Origin: Tritrichomonas musculus
Taxonomy: Eukaryota; Parabasalia; Tritrichomonadida; Tritrichomonadidae
Reading direction: 5' to 3'
DNA length: 64,000 nt
Assembly (NCBI GenBank): GCA_039105265.1
Contig: JAPFFF010000008.1
Location: forward strand, 5,766,001 to 5,830,000
Shown here: positions 20,383 through 30,625 of the stretch, piece after piece
Layout of the letters: each line of letters begins with the position of its first letter
Numbering within the stretch: position 1 is the first letter of the stretch
Position numbers and translations under genes: made by a program
Notes under the pieces: generated by a model
The model's database searches: none
Told to the model about the DNA's origin: nothing
The model's input: the letters and a program-made list of their open reading frames with translations, nothing else

Positions 20383-20645
20383 TCAGCATGTTCTTTTTCA
20401 TACGCAGGTTGTAAGAATTTATCTTTTCCTGTTGCATTCCAAGATTGAACAGTATCATTCACTGTTCGAATTCCTTTGCCAACACCACCCAAAACATTTC
20501 CAGCAGGTCCTCCTACCCAGGTTCCAACTTTTTCTATGGCTGGTGCAACGTAATCTGATGCAAATTGTAAAACTTTAGGCCCATTTTTCTTTGCAAAGTT
20601 TACAATATTTTTTCCTATTTTTTTAATCCATTGTCCAAAAGCCAT
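20379..20645 (-). CDS. Small amphipathic, possibly membrane-active virion protein
   Basis: 88 residues. The N-terminal 30 residues (MAFGQWIKKIGKNIVNFAKK onwards) form a strongly amphipathic, cationic helix. A Gly/Val/Ala stretch (VGTWVGGPAGNVLGGVGKGI) and a polar tail follow. The layout recalls membrane-lytic minor capsid proteins such as adenovirus protein VI and small proteins seen in Polinton relatives, but there is no alignment to support homology. It lies directly before the first capsid gene, divergent from it with 76 bases between. Confidence 0.65.
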   Translation of the reverse strand: MAFGQWIKKIGKNIVNFAKKNGPKVLQFASDYVAPAIEKVGTWVGGPAGNVLGGVGKGIRTVNDTVQSWNATGKDKFLQPAYEKEHAD

Positions 20646-20721
20646 CTTTTTGAATTTCGTCTGTTTTTCATCTTTGAAAAAAATTGGCTTTTCGAATTTT
20701 TTAAATTCTTCATAAAAACAG

Positions 20722-22512
20722 ATGACATATCAAAACGCGCAATTTAAGAATTCAGGAAATGATGAAGGTGACATATTAAACTTTTTCAATAATCATTTGA
20801 GGACATTAGTACAAAAGAATGGAGGTGATAATACTTTTTCAATTGTTGAGGAATTATGTCATGACAAAGATGAAACAATTCCTTTAGGCACAAAAACAAA
20901 AATTAGATTAACTCATTCAGGCCATACAATCTCACAAATAGAGAAAAGTTTTATTGAAATGACTGTTCAACTTGCATTAAAATTCACAACAAAAATTGAT
21001 GCAAATTCGTTCTACGAAGATAAGAAATTGGATCATCGATTTTTGAATTTAATCTTTGTTGGATTTAAAGATGCTGTTGAAATAATTCAAGAACTACAAT
21101 TTTGGGTTGATGGAAAATTATTAAGTGGCTATCATCAAAGTGAAATGATGAGAGAATCTTTTGCTTACAATTGCATTCGTCCAAAAGATGACAAAACAAA
21201 TGCATCTCATTCTCATTCATTATGGGAAAGTGTTATGTGTATGTCTCCAAATGTTGCTGGTTGTTATATTCCATTATATTGCTTTGAAAATGAAAAATTA
21301 GTAACAGTTGAAATGAAGCTCATAATTCCTTTCACAGATCAACTTGCATTACAAGCTTGGAGATTGTATCCAAATCGAATTCTTGGAGAAATGGAAGAAG
21401 AAGTTAAGTTTTGTTTGGATTCATTGGTTTGGTGTCAAATTCCACCTGAAAATGTTTCAGAGATTAAAAAGTTCTGGACTGGTGGAAAAGATATGAGTTT
21501 GGCCGTTCCTCACAACTTAGCAATAACAAATCATTTCACACAAATCAAAAATAGTGCAATTATTGTCAAAAAGGTCTTGAATGCCGCCTCGGATATTGTT
21601 CAAACACTCATCAAAAAATCTGTTCCCTCTGATGTCAATAAGGGGAATTTCACCGTATATGAACTCGGAGTGAATACATTAGAATATGAACCAAGTAAAT
21701 GTTCAATTACGAGATGTCGCTCAAATTGTGCAGGATTTGGAGTCAAACCTGATGTTATTGAAAGTTTGATGACAACGTTACAAGAACCAATAATTATCCC
21801 ATCTCAAGAATTAACTCGTTTTCAATTTGAACACCAAATTTCAACAAAGAATATATCAATTTCAAAATCTGTTCCATTAAAGAATGCGACAAATATTACA
21901 ATGATGTTTCCAAGTAAAGGTGATGTGACTTGTTATAAGAATGTGATGATGAAATCTGTTCGATTATCAGTTAATAAAAAGAAATATCCAGAAACAGAAT
22001 TTGATAAAACTTGGGATGCTAGATTTGTTCAATATCAATTAATGGCAAATGAATTGGAAGGAAATATTGAACCTACAAATGAATTTGTTGAATCTATTTC
22101 TAGACCATTAAACTATCATTTTGACGATTACCCGATTAAACATTCGGAAGGCGATTGTGAACGTGATTTTAAGACTGATAATACAAGATTTTTAATGTGT
22201 CCATTTGATAACACTAGTTTCGGAATCAACTTCCAATTAGAGAGAGGAAATTCTGGTTATGTGTTTGATGGTGTTGATACTGGAAATCAAGCAGTCGCAA
22301 TCGAATTTAAAGGTGACATGATATCGAATGATGATACCAATACATATTATTATCCTGATTTGAAAATTGAGGCGGATGATATCGTTGTAAATACAGATTC
22401 AAAACAAAATCCAATTCCAGAAATGTGGGTTTGCTCAGATACTTATTGGACTTGGTCAATTCAAGATGGAGTTCAATATTACCCACGTGGAAGACCAACT
22501 GGTTATGACTAA
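20722..22512 (+). CDS. Major capsid protein, double jelly-roll type, copy 1
   Basis: 596 residues, start MTYQNAQFKN after TTCATAAAAACAG, which contains a TCATA initiator match. It is homologous along its length to the next gene. Conserved stretches include HSHSLWESVMCMSPNVAG, IIPFTDQLALQAWRLYPNR, VWCQIPPENV, KNATNITMMFP, NFQLERGNSGYVFDGVDT and PEMWVCSDTYWTWS. Beta-rich composition, length and position after the packaging ATPase fit the Polinton double-jelly-roll capsid protein that forms the hexon-like capsomers. The family call is by context and pattern rather than alignment. Confidence 0.85.
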   Translation: MTYQNAQFKNSGNDEGDILNFFNNHLRTLVQKNGGDNTFSIVEELCHDKDETIPLGTKTKIRLTHSGHTISQIEKSFIEMTVQLALKFTTKIDANSFYEDKKLDHRFLNLIFVGFKDAVEIIQELQFWVDGKLLSGYHQSEMMRESFAYNCIRPKDDKTNASHSHSLWESVMCMSPNVAGCYIPLYCFENEKLVTVEMKLIIPFTDQLALQAWRLYPNRILGEMEEEVKFCLDSLVWCQIPPENVSEIKKFWTGGKDMSLAVPHNLAITNHFTQIKNSAIIVKKVLNAASDIVQTLIKKSVPSDVNKGNFTVYELGVNTLEYEPSKCSITRCRSNCAGFGVKPDVIESLMTTLQEPIIIPSQELTRFQFEHQISTKNISISKSVPLKNATNITMMFPSKGDVTCYKNVMMKSVRLSVNKKKYPETEFDKTWDARFVQYQLMANELEGNIEPTNEFVESISRPLNYHFDDYPIKHSEGDCERDFKTDNTRFLMCPFDNTSFGINFQLERGNSGYVFDGVDTGNQAVAIEFKGDMISNDDTNTYYYPDLKIEADDIVVNTDSKQNPIPEMWVCSDTYWTWSIQDGVQYYPRGRPTGYD

Positions 22513-22543
22513 GATAAGATCTAATTTTTTTTTGCAAGAACAA

Positions 22544-24379
22544 ATGACTTATCAAAACGCTCAATTTAGAAACTTTGGAAATGATGAAGGTGACATATTA
22601 AACTTTTTCAATGATCATTTAAGAAATTTGGTAGCAAAAAATGGAGGAGATAATTCGTTTTCATCATTTTCAGAAGAATTTCATGACAAAGATATTCCCA
22701 TTGAAAAATTATCAGAAAGAACAAGAATTTCATTAACTCATAATAATCATACAATTACTCAAATAGAAAAAAGTTTTATCAACATGATTGTAGAATTTGA
22801 TATTGGATTTAATGATTATTTTCCAAAAGAGAATTATTTCGATATAGTCAAAGTTGGTGAAGATGAGGAAGAAGAAGAAGACATTTTTGAGGAAATTGAG
22901 AATGATGCTGCTCATATAAATCAAATCTTCATTGGTTTCAAAGATGCTGTAGAAATCATATCCGAAGCAAAATTCTATGTTGATGGAAAACTTATTCAAA
23001 ATTATCATCAAACAGAAATGATTAGAGAATCTTTTGCATATAATTCAATTCGATCTCGTGAATCAAAAATAAATTCACCCCATTCTCATTCATTATGGGA
23101 AAATGTTATTAATATGTCACCAAATGTTTGTGGTGTTTATATTCCAATCAGTTCTCTTTGCTGGGAAGATGATCAAACTCAAAAATTGGTTCATATTGAA
23201 TTAGAATTAATAATACCATTTACAGATCAATTAGTTTTACAAGCTTGGAGATTATATCCAAATAGACTCTTAGGCGAAATTGAAGAAGAAGTACGATTTT
23301 CGTTAGATGGTTTAGTTTGGTGTCAAATTCCACCAGAGAATGTTGCAAAAAGAATGAGGAAAAGAGTTGATCAATACTTATTTGAATACAATTGCCCTAT
23401 AATTCCTTTAGAAAATCGATTTCATCAAATTGGTCAAAGAGGGAGAATTGTTTCATCATTTAAACCAATAAAGCAATCTGACAAATTTACTCCAGAATCG
23501 GAATTTGTTTGTTTGACCTCAATGACATTTGATCCGAAATCAGTTGTCAAAGACAAAACAACTTCTTTTACACCTCAAACCTCAGGAATCTCAGCGAAAG
23601 TGACGTTGAACACGCTCTCTGTCAATACCAAAAATTTCAAAATAAGAGAAGGAAGAAGTAATTTGTTTGGATTTGGATTGAAACCTGCTTGTTATGAAAG
23701 TTTGATGTCAACATTCCAAGAACCAATTATAATTCCTGCTCAAGAAATGACAAGAGTAATATTTGATCAACTTGTGAAAGCAAATGGAATCAATATTTCA
23801 AAATCAATGCCATTAAAGAATGCAACAAATATTACAATGATGTTTCCAATTACTCCATATGATTTTACCGTTTATCGAAATATTATGTGTACTCATGTTA
23901 GACTAATTATAGATAAGAAAATTTATCCAAACCGTGAATTTGAAAATACATGGGATGGTAGATTTGTTCAATATCAATTAATGGCAAATGAATTGGATGG
24001 AATAGAAGCAACACCAGAATATTTAGAATCAATTTCCGAATCTCTGAACGATCTTGACCATCCAATGAAAAAGCCACATTATTCAAGTCAAAGAGATGAT
24101 ACGAATTTCGGAATCAACTTCCAATTAGAGAGAGGTAATTCTGGTTATGTGTTTGATGGTGTTGATACAAATAATCATGAAGTAACAGTTCGTTTTTTGG
24201 CTGACAACGCTTTCCAACATGAGTTGTCAGTCATGAATTCCTATTTATATCCATTAGGAATTGATGACTCAAATCCGATCTTTCCAGAAATGTGGATTTG
24301 TTCAGATACTTATTGGACATGGTCTACACAAGATGGAGTACAATATCATGATGAAGGTGTTCCAAATGGTTATCAATAA
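22544..24379 (+). CDS. Major capsid protein, double jelly-roll type, copy 2
   Basis: 611 residues, starting at MTYQNAQFRN to match the start of copy 1. The open frame runs back to 22466, but that would overlap copy 1, and the homologous start is 31 bases beyond the copy 1 stop. It shares all conserved stretches with copy 1. It differs by an acidic insert near residue 105-125 (EDEEEEEDIFEEIE) and by a diverged central section (VDQYLFEYNCPIIPLENRF region). Two tandem capsid paralogues suggest either a two-component shell or specialised capsomers. Confidence 0.85.
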   Translation: MTYQNAQFRNFGNDEGDILNFFNDHLRNLVAKNGGDNSFSSFSEEFHDKDIPIEKLSERTRISLTHNNHTITQIEKSFINMIVEFDIGFNDYFPKENYFDIVKVGEDEEEEEDIFEEIENDAAHINQIFIGFKDAVEIISEAKFYVDGKLIQNYHQTEMIRESFAYNSIRSRESKINSPHSHSLWENVINMSPNVCGVYIPISSLCWEDDQTQKLVHIELELIIPFTDQLVLQAWRLYPNRLLGEIEEEVRFSLDGLVWCQIPPENVAKRMRKRVDQYLFEYNCPIIPLENRFHQIGQRGRIVSSFKPIKQSDKFTPESEFVCLTSMTFDPKSVVKDKTTSFTPQTSGISAKVTLNTLSVNTKNFKIREGRSNLFGFGLKPACYESLMSTFQEPIIIPAQEMTRVIFDQLVKANGINISKSMPLKNATNITMMFPITPYDFTVYRNIMCTHVRLIIDKKIYPNREFENTWDGRFVQYQLMANELDGIEATPEYLESISESLNDLDHPMKKPHYSSQRDDTNFGINFQLERGNSGYVFDGVDTNNHEVTVRFLADNAFQHELSVMNSYLYPLGIDDSNPIFPEMWICSDTYWTWSTQDGVQYHDEGVPNGYQ

Positions 24380-24407
24380 ACAAAAGATTTTATTTGATTA
24401 GAAAAAA

Positions 24408-24893
24408 ATGTCTACCTTTATTTCTTATAATTATGATCCAAAATTAGATATTCAACCATTGAAAATACATAAAACATATTATCCTGTACAAGGTTGGAAA
24501 TTAACAAGCACACAACAGAAAGAACAAAAATTATCTGACTGTTTGACTGTTGATAATTTTTATTTGGAAAAAGATAGATTTGTTTATAAATTTCCATCAG
24601 AATTTCATACTCCAATTAATGGTCAAGAACGTTATATTATATTTCAATATTGTTATTGTGTAGTCAACAATCATACTGCATCAAATTATACAGTTCATGC
24701 AAGTTTTGTACCAAGAAATAATTATTGTGATAGTTTAGTTTATGTTGCTAATTTACAAGTTCCTGATGATAATAGGAAATATTTAATAGACTCTGATATG
24801 AGACAAGGTTTTATGGTTTGGTTTAAAGACACTCAAACAAGACAAATAATAGTTCCTGATTATTTCATTATGTTCTTGAAATTAGAATATTGA
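24408..24893 (+). CDS. Small beta-rich protein, candidate minor capsid (penton-like)
   Basis: 161 residues, ATG after GATTAGAAAAAA. The sequence is rich in aromatic and beta-branched residues with regularly alternating strands, compatible with a single jelly-roll. It follows the two capsid genes with a 28-base gap, the place where Polintons often keep the minor capsid protein. It is shorter than usual for that protein. No diagnostic motif was seen, so penton is a contextual guess; another small virion protein is equally possible. Confidence 0.6.
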   Translation: MSTFISYNYDPKLDIQPLKIHKTYYPVQGWKLTSTQQKEQKLSDCLTVDNFYLEKDRFVYKFPSEFHTPINGQERYIIFQYCYCVVNNHTASNYTVHASFVPRNNYCDSLVYVANLQVPDDNRKYLIDSDMRQGFMVWFKDTQTRQIIVPDYFIMFLKLEY

Positions 24894-24928
24894 ATCAATT
24901 TTATTTTTGGTGCGAAAATAAAAATTTA

Positions 24929-26518
24929 ATGACAGGTGTTTGGACCGAAACTGATTTTGAAAATTTTGCAAAAGTAGGAGGTGGAGGAGGAGGTGAAACA
25001 GTTGATACGAGTAAATTTGTTTTGAAAGAAAATGGTGAAGCGACAAATTTAACAATACATTATGCAAAAAACGAAGACGAAAAATTGAATGGAAAGAGAA
25101 CAGGAACAATGACGACAGATGATCTCGGAGGAAAATTATCAAAATTAAATGATGATGGAAGTGCTCTTGCTGATTTCCAAATTTATGGATCACAAACAGA
25201 AAAAATGGAAGCAGGTGAGATTGTTGATTTTGTGAGACAATATAAAACTCTTGATTTAAGTGATTATGTTGTGAAAGATGGAGGAACAGTAGAAAATTTA
25301 ACAATAAAATTTCGACAAACGAATGATCAGAATAAAGATACCATCAAAAGAGGTGTATTGAGGACAGATGACCTTGGAAATCAAGTATCGAAATTGAATA
25401 GTTATGGAAATGCAAAAGCTGGTTTTGAAATGTGGATTGATAACACAAAAAAAACATCAGCCGAAAAAATAAATAATCAAATTACTGAATTACAAAATAA
25501 AACACAACATTTAAATACTGATGGAAATGCAAAGGAAGAATTTGGTCTGATTGGTTACAATCATCAATCAAAGACAATAAAAGCAACTCTCTGCTCCGAG
25601 ATTGTTCCAATCGTAACATTATTTTCAGAAAAGAATATATCATATACGAATTCAAAGAATGAAATTGTTAATCTTGGAAAATATATGGAATATGATTCTC
25701 CAATTTATTTTCCTCATGATGTTCGTTTCAAAACAACAGACAAAGACGGGACAGAAATCTTTGCTTCATTTCATGTGCTGCAATGTATAATGAAAAATTT
25801 AATTGACAAAATGATTGAGAAAGAACAATATCTGATGGAAAAAATAAAAGGTTTGGAACCTCCTCAACCAAAATTATTATCAAATGATGATGATGAAAAT
25901 AAAGAATTAAATTTTGGTGAAATGACAGAAGAAGATCTTGAAAATTATTTACAAAAAGATTTTGAAACTTGGAAATCATCAATTGATAAATTGTTTGAAA
26001 ATAATGATCGTATTTCTGATATTGAAGAAAATATAGAAAAAATTGGAAATATATTTTCTGCTGATACTACTGAGAGTCAAGTATATCGAAATAAAGAAGG
26101 TTTTGTCATAAATAATCAAGCTCAAACATTGGCATTAAATGACGAAGAAGAGGAAAAACCAGTTGTATTAACATTTGAAGAAAAATTAAAGAAATGGCAA
26201 GACGAAGAACTAGATCAATTAAAATGGTTAAATCAAGGAATCAAAGAGATTTGGTCATTTTGTGCTGGTCTTTCAGAAGATTTATCTCGATTAGAAGAGA
26301 ATCAATGTCAATGTGGAGGTAGTGGAACAGTATCAGATGACAAATTAACTGCTTTGGAACGAAAATGTAAAAATATTGAAACTGATCTAACGTTTGAAAA
26401 TTTGACAACCGAGAATCGAATTAAGATCTTAGAAGATAAAACTAAAAATATTGAATGTGATAAATATTATGATAGTATAATTCAATTATTAGAAGAAAAA
26501 TGTTCCACAATTGAGTAA
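24929..26518 (+). CDS. Fibre-like protein with tandem beta modules and coiled coil
   Basis: 529 residues, starting at MTGVWTETDF; the frame extends 13 codons upstream only through a TTG. A Gly run (GGGGGG) follows at about 19-24. Two homologous modules of about 100 residues come next, each with NLTI..., then TDDLG, SKLN and a phenylalanine-containing strand (FQIYG or FEMWID). The second half is coiled coil with heptads, interrupted by acidic loops. This plan (repeated beta modules plus trimeric coiled coil) is that of viral and phage fibres. It sits just upstream of the larger fibre gene. Likely an attachment or spike component (inference). Confidence 0.7.
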   Translation: MTGVWTETDFENFAKVGGGGGGETVDTSKFVLKENGEATNLTIHYAKNEDEKLNGKRTGTMTTDDLGGKLSKLNDDGSALADFQIYGSQTEKMEAGEIVDFVRQYKTLDLSDYVVKDGGTVENLTIKFRQTNDQNKDTIKRGVLRTDDLGNQVSKLNSYGNAKAGFEMWIDNTKKTSAEKINNQITELQNKTQHLNTDGNAKEEFGLIGYNHQSKTIKATLCSEIVPIVTLFSEKNISYTNSKNEIVNLGKYMEYDSPIYFPHDVRFKTTDKDGTEIFASFHVLQCIMKNLIDKMIEKEQYLMEKIKGLEPPQPKLLSNDDDENKELNFGEMTEEDLENYLQKDFETWKSSIDKLFENNDRISDIEENIEKIGNIFSADTTESQVYRNKEGFVINNQAQTLALNDEEEEKPVVLTFEEKLKKWQDEELDQLKWLNQGIKEIWSFCAGLSEDLSRLEENQCQCGGSGTVSDDKLTALERKCKNIETDLTFENLTTENRIKILEDKTKNIECDKYYDSIIQLLEEKCSTIE

Positions 26519-26547
26519 ATCTTATTTTTGTTGCAAATGTAAAAAAA

Positions 26548-29500
26548 ATGCTGACTAAATTTAAAGGCGATATTCAATTTAAAGTAGATGGTAAAACATA
26601 TTTAGGTTCTCAATTGTTAACATCAAAATCGAATGAGTTTGAAACTGTTGAAGGTTTTTCTGATTATCATGTTACTAGAGATGCATTAACGGTTGAAGAT
26701 GAAAAATTAAATATACAAATGAATGATGATGATATAACAAAACTATTACAAATCGATGATAAGACAGAAGTATTTAAAATCAATTTGAGAAAGAATGTTT
26801 TCTTAGATAGTGAAGGAAAATATATTTATCAATTATCAATTTATGTTTTGAATAAAAATTTCGTATGTCCATGTGTAACAGCTGCTGAAGATAAAAAAGT
26901 GACAATTACTGAAGAAACATCAACAACTCCATACATAAAAGTTGATAAGAATTTAAGTCTTGATTTGAAATCTTTGTACATTAATGGTGAAATTAGTATT
27001 ATTTATCAATTACCTTTAAATCATTTGAAATCAACATTACCTTCCATCAAATGTGATATCATAGATTCTAGAAATAGTTTGAAATTACATGAATCTGATA
27101 ACTTATATTTATACAAACCAAGTATAATCACTGAAGAACAAATTTTTGATAGAAATTCAGTAACCGATGAAAAATCAAATTTCAAAGATTGTTATAAAAT
27201 GGTTTTCAAAATTCCAACTGATTATCAAATTCCAACTGGTTTAAAATTTGAATTCAAAGATTATTGTTTTGGAAATCAATGGAGTTTAACCTATGATGGT
27301 GAAAAATGGAGTGGTTTGAATGTTCAAGGTCATATCACAGGAAAAATTATTAATAAACGTAATTTACAAGTTCCAGGGAAAGGTGAAACAAAATATCAAG
27401 AAAGAGATGGAGCAGAAATAATGATGAGAAGATCAAAATGGAATACTTATGCAGTTCATAAAAGATGGGATTATACTTGGGGTGAATCTGAAAATCCAAT
27501 TGAAAAACTTTTTCAAGATTCTGATGTTCAAACAAAAATATTATTAAAAGATGGTACTGAAATTGATGGAGGTGAAAAAGGTTTGACCTTTGTAAGAGAA
27601 TATCTTCCAGTTGGATGGACAGAAGGAAATCTAAGATATGATTGTTGTGTAATTCGAGCTTATATTAATAAATATACCGAAGTAAAAGACAATTTACAAT
27701 TTGATAATTGGGATCGAGTATATTTAGATTTGAAACTCTCATTTACCAAAGAATGGAATAGATTAAGTTTTTACCCATCGAATTTGTATACTGGAAAAGG
27801 TGATTATGATAAAAATTATTTTAGTCTCAGAGGTGATTTGGATACAATTGAGAAATTAAATTGTCATGAATTTGGTCAATTTGGAGTTAACAATCAAGAT
27901 ATTGCAATTTATTTATTTAAAGATTTAGTAGATCCAATTGAAGAAATTAATTGGGATAAAAATACTAATCCATTTGAATATATAATTAATCAACAATATT
28001 ATGAAGTGAGTCCAAATCCAAATGCAGCAACTACTTTATATACTGATTACAACATAACTTCATCAAAAATTATTACAGCAGACAATATTACAACAATGAG
28101 ATCAGATTTGAATTTAGTTTCGAACACAGTTGATGTTGTTTCTGTTGATGTTGATAATTTAGATAAATCAGTTGAAGGTTTGAAATCAAGAATGGCATTA
28201 ACTGAACAAATTACTGAAAAATTAGAAGCTGATATTGACAAAATTAGATTAAGACAAAATATTCAAATGGTTGCAGGAATGTTAGCTTTTAGTGCAAATG
28301 GTCTAATATTTGGTGCAGAAAAAATTACTAGTTGTGTATCTGGTTTATGGAAACAATTTGTTCAATCTCGTCAAGAAATGGAATTACCTGATTTATCAAG
28401 AAGTATTGGAGTATCATTAAATAGTGTTCGAAATTGGTGTGAATCAGGTCCAACAGAAATTCCAGTATTTGATGAAAAAGAAGAAGAAATGATTATGACT
28501 GTTGGGGGTGCAAAATTATTAACTTATTCATTTAGAGATTCAATGAAGAAACCATTATTGAAAATTGTAGATAAAATTGAAGAAATTGAAAGTGATTATA
28601 TTTCCAGAAGTGAACTAACAAGAATGGATACAATTGATATTGTTACTTATTATCAAGATGAACAAGCTGCAGTTTTATTTCAAGCAGAAGATGAATTAAA
28701 AAATGGTATTTGTGTATTTAAATTATTCACATCTGAAGGTCAAAAACGATTATATATCAAAATTGAACAAGGTACAATAACTGATTATAAAGGAGTTGAT
28801 ACAACAACAACAATAGATAGCATCACAATTGAAGGTCTTCCAAAATCGGAAGAATATCGTACAAAATATTTATCCAATATTAGTAAAATTGATAAAAATA
28901 TAATTATAACAGGAGAAAATACTGACTATAAGATTGCTGGATGTATCATTGAAAACAATACATTTATGAGACTTTTAGTTGAGAAAACTCCAGCTGATAT
29001 TGCTTATTTATCTGATATTGAAGCTTTAGATGAAAAAATAAATGCATTAGCAGTAAATAGTCATCAAAATGATGTTGCAATGTTTAGTCTTGAATATCCA
29101 ACAACTGACGAAGTAAATACTGCTTTAGAAACTATTCAACAAGAATTAGCTAAGAAACCAAATATTGAAGAATTATATACGAAAGAAGAAGCAGATGCAA
29201 AATATCGAAGCAAAAATGATTTGATATATAAAGATGCAGTCGATGTGCCTTTTGAAAACGTACAAGATAGTTCAGGATCGTGGGAAGTCAAAATAAAATT
29301 GACTAGTGGAATTCACCTTGTTGGAACAATATCAAATAACGATGGCTTTGTAAAAGAGTTTGATTATTTGTTTGACTATGATGGTGTTATTACTGAAGAT
29401 GGAGTTAATGTCGATGTTGAAATTGATGGAACAACCTATAACTTGACCTATTATAAAAGCGATAGATTTGGTCAATGCTTTTACATCGATAATGGGGAAG

Positions 29501-30615
29501 ACTCTTTTGATACCAAATTAATATTAGCGGAAAAAATATTGAAGCAAGATAAAATAGCATTAAAAAGTGAAATTCCTGAACCTGTTGATTTGGCCAATTA
29601 TGCATTGAAAAGTGAGATTCCTGAACCTATGGATTTGTCAAATTATGCATTGAAAAGTGAAATTCCTGAACCTGTTGATTTGACCAATTATGTCTCCAAA
29701 GAGGGTGATTCAACGATAAATGGGAAAATAACAATATTAGATACAAATAATACAGAATCAGATTTAAAAATCTCGTTAATAGCAGGCATAGGTACAAATG
29801 AAAATGAAGCTGCTACTTTCGGTTTTATGACTGGTTTAGGTGTTTTAGGTGTTACAGGTTGTGCAAATATTATTGGTTGGGACGCAAATCATACCATTTT
29901 TCATAATAACGTTTTTATAACATATGGTGATTTAGAAATAGATGGTGTAGATGCAGATTGTTTAAAGGTATATCAAGGAAATCCAAATTTATATGAATCA
30001 AATATAGTTCTTGGTTTGGATTCAACAAAATGTTCTAAAATAATATATTATAATCAATACAATACTGCCCGCTGGAAAGTAATTTTGAATGATTCAATAG
30101 CATTTTCTTATGAAGTTTCTCCATCAGGAAGACTATTCGAGATTTTTGGAAATTTAGATGTCAAAGGAACTGTCAACAGTAGGGGTTCAAATACAATCAC
30201 ACATTATGCTCCAATTGAAGATTTAATTGATGATTTTGAAATAGGAAAACCAGTATTTATTACAGGAAAAGTTTATAAAAGGATTGATAATCAATGGATT
30301 GAATCAACCGAAAAAGATTCAACAGATTGTATTTGTTCAGTGAAAACTACAGGTACTTGGAAAGAATTTATTGGAATTTGTGTTCGAATTGACGAAGAAA
30401 ATAATTCAATTACTTTTGCAAGTCATGGTGATTATTTGGTCAAAGTTGATGATTCATCAAGGTTTGAAATTGGTGATGAAATTTATATTGATGAAGATAA
30501 TCAAATCAAAGTTCTTGATGAAAATACTCCAATAACATCAAAAATAAGACGTTTAACAATTGGAATCATAACTGCAAAAATAAATGATAATATTGTTTGT
30601 GTATTCAAAGAGTAA
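26548..30615 (+). CDS. Long fibre-like protein (1355 residues)
   Basis: ATG after TTGCAAATGTAAAAAAA. The N-terminal 500 residues are beta-rich with tryptophans (EWNRLSFYPSNLYTG and similar). A coiled coil follows near 525-570, then a short hydrophobic stretch (VAGMLAFSANGLIFG) and another helical part. At about 1004-1048 there are three 15-residue repeats of ALKSEIPEPVDLANY type, as seen between modules of phage tail fibres. The last 140 residues form a beta-rich domain with FASHGDYLVKVDDSS and FEIGDEIYIDED. The architecture fits a trimeric receptor-binding fibre. No alignment was available; the match to phage fibres is one of pattern and may be convergent. Confidence 0.72.
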   Translation: MLTKFKGDIQFKVDGKTYLGSQLLTSKSNEFETVEGFSDYHVTRDALTVEDEKLNIQMNDDDITKLLQIDDKTEVFKINLRKNVFLDSEGKYIYQLSIYVLNKNFVCPCVTAAEDKKVTITEETSTTPYIKVDKNLSLDLKSLYINGEISIIYQLPLNHLKSTLPSIKCDIIDSRNSLKLHESDNLYLYKPSIITEEQIFDRNSVTDEKSNFKDCYKMVFKIPTDYQIPTGLKFEFKDYCFGNQWSLTYDGEKWSGLNVQGHITGKIINKRNLQVPGKGETKYQERDGAEIMMRRSKWNTYAVHKRWDYTWGESENPIEKLFQDSDVQTKILLKDGTEIDGGEKGLTFVREYLPVGWTEGNLRYDCCVIRAYINKYTEVKDNLQFDNWDRVYLDLKLSFTKEWNRLSFYPSNLYTGKGDYDKNYFSLRGDLDTIEKLNCHEFGQFGVNNQDIAIYLFKDLVDPIEEINWDKNTNPFEYIINQQYYEVSPNPNAATTLYTDYNITSSKIITADNITTMRSDLNLVSNTVDVVSVDVDNLDKSVEGLKSRMALTEQITEKLEADIDKIRLRQNIQMVAGMLAFSANGLIFGAEKITSCVSGLWKQFVQSRQEMELPDLSRSIGVSLNSVRNWCESGPTEIPVFDEKEEEMIMTVGGAKLLTYSFRDSMKKPLLKIVDKIEEIESDYISRSELTRMDTIDIVTYYQDEQAAVLFQAEDELKNGICVFKLFTSEGQKRLYIKIEQGTITDYKGVDTTTTIDSITIEGLPKSEEYRTKYLSNISKIDKNIIITGENTDYKIAGCIIENNTFMRLLVEKTPADIAYLSDIEALDEKINALAVNSHQNDVAMFSLEYPTTDEVNTALETIQQELAKKPNIEELYTKEEADAKYRSKNDLIYKDAVDVPFENVQDSSGSWEVKIKLTSGIHLVGTISNNDGFVKEFDYLFDYDGVITEDGVNVDVEIDGTTYNLTYYKSDRFGQCFYIDNGEDSFDTKLILAEKILKQDKIALKSEIPEPVDLANYALKSEIPEPMDLSNYALKSEIPEPVDLTNYVSKEGDSTINGKITILDTNNTESDLKISLIAGIGTNENEAATFGFMTGLGVLGVTGCANIIGWDANHTIFHNNVFITYGDLEIDGVDADCLKVYQGNPNLYESNIVLGLDSTKCSKIIYYNQYNTARWKVILNDSIAFSYEVSPSGRLFEIFGNLDVKGTVNSRGSNTITHYAPIEDLIDDFEIGKPVFITGKVYKRIDNQWIESTEKDSTDCICSVKTTGTWKEFIGICVRIDEENNSITFASHGDYLVKVDDSSRFEIGDEIYIDEDNQIKVLDENTPITSKIRRLTIGIITAKINDNIVCVFKE
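29557..29691 (+). repeat. Three 45-bp tandem repeats in the fibre gene
   Basis: The unit starts GCATTGAAAAGTGAAATTCC and encodes ALKSEIPEPVDLANY. The three copies differ at only a few bases. In phage fibres similar repeats vary in number between strains and set fibre length. Confidence 0.85.
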
Positions 30616-30625
30616 AAGTTCTATC

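Noticed and set aside
24882-25304. 140-codon minus-strand frame
   Set aside because: Reverse shadow of the fibre-like gene; His/Leu-rich low complexity with no promoter.
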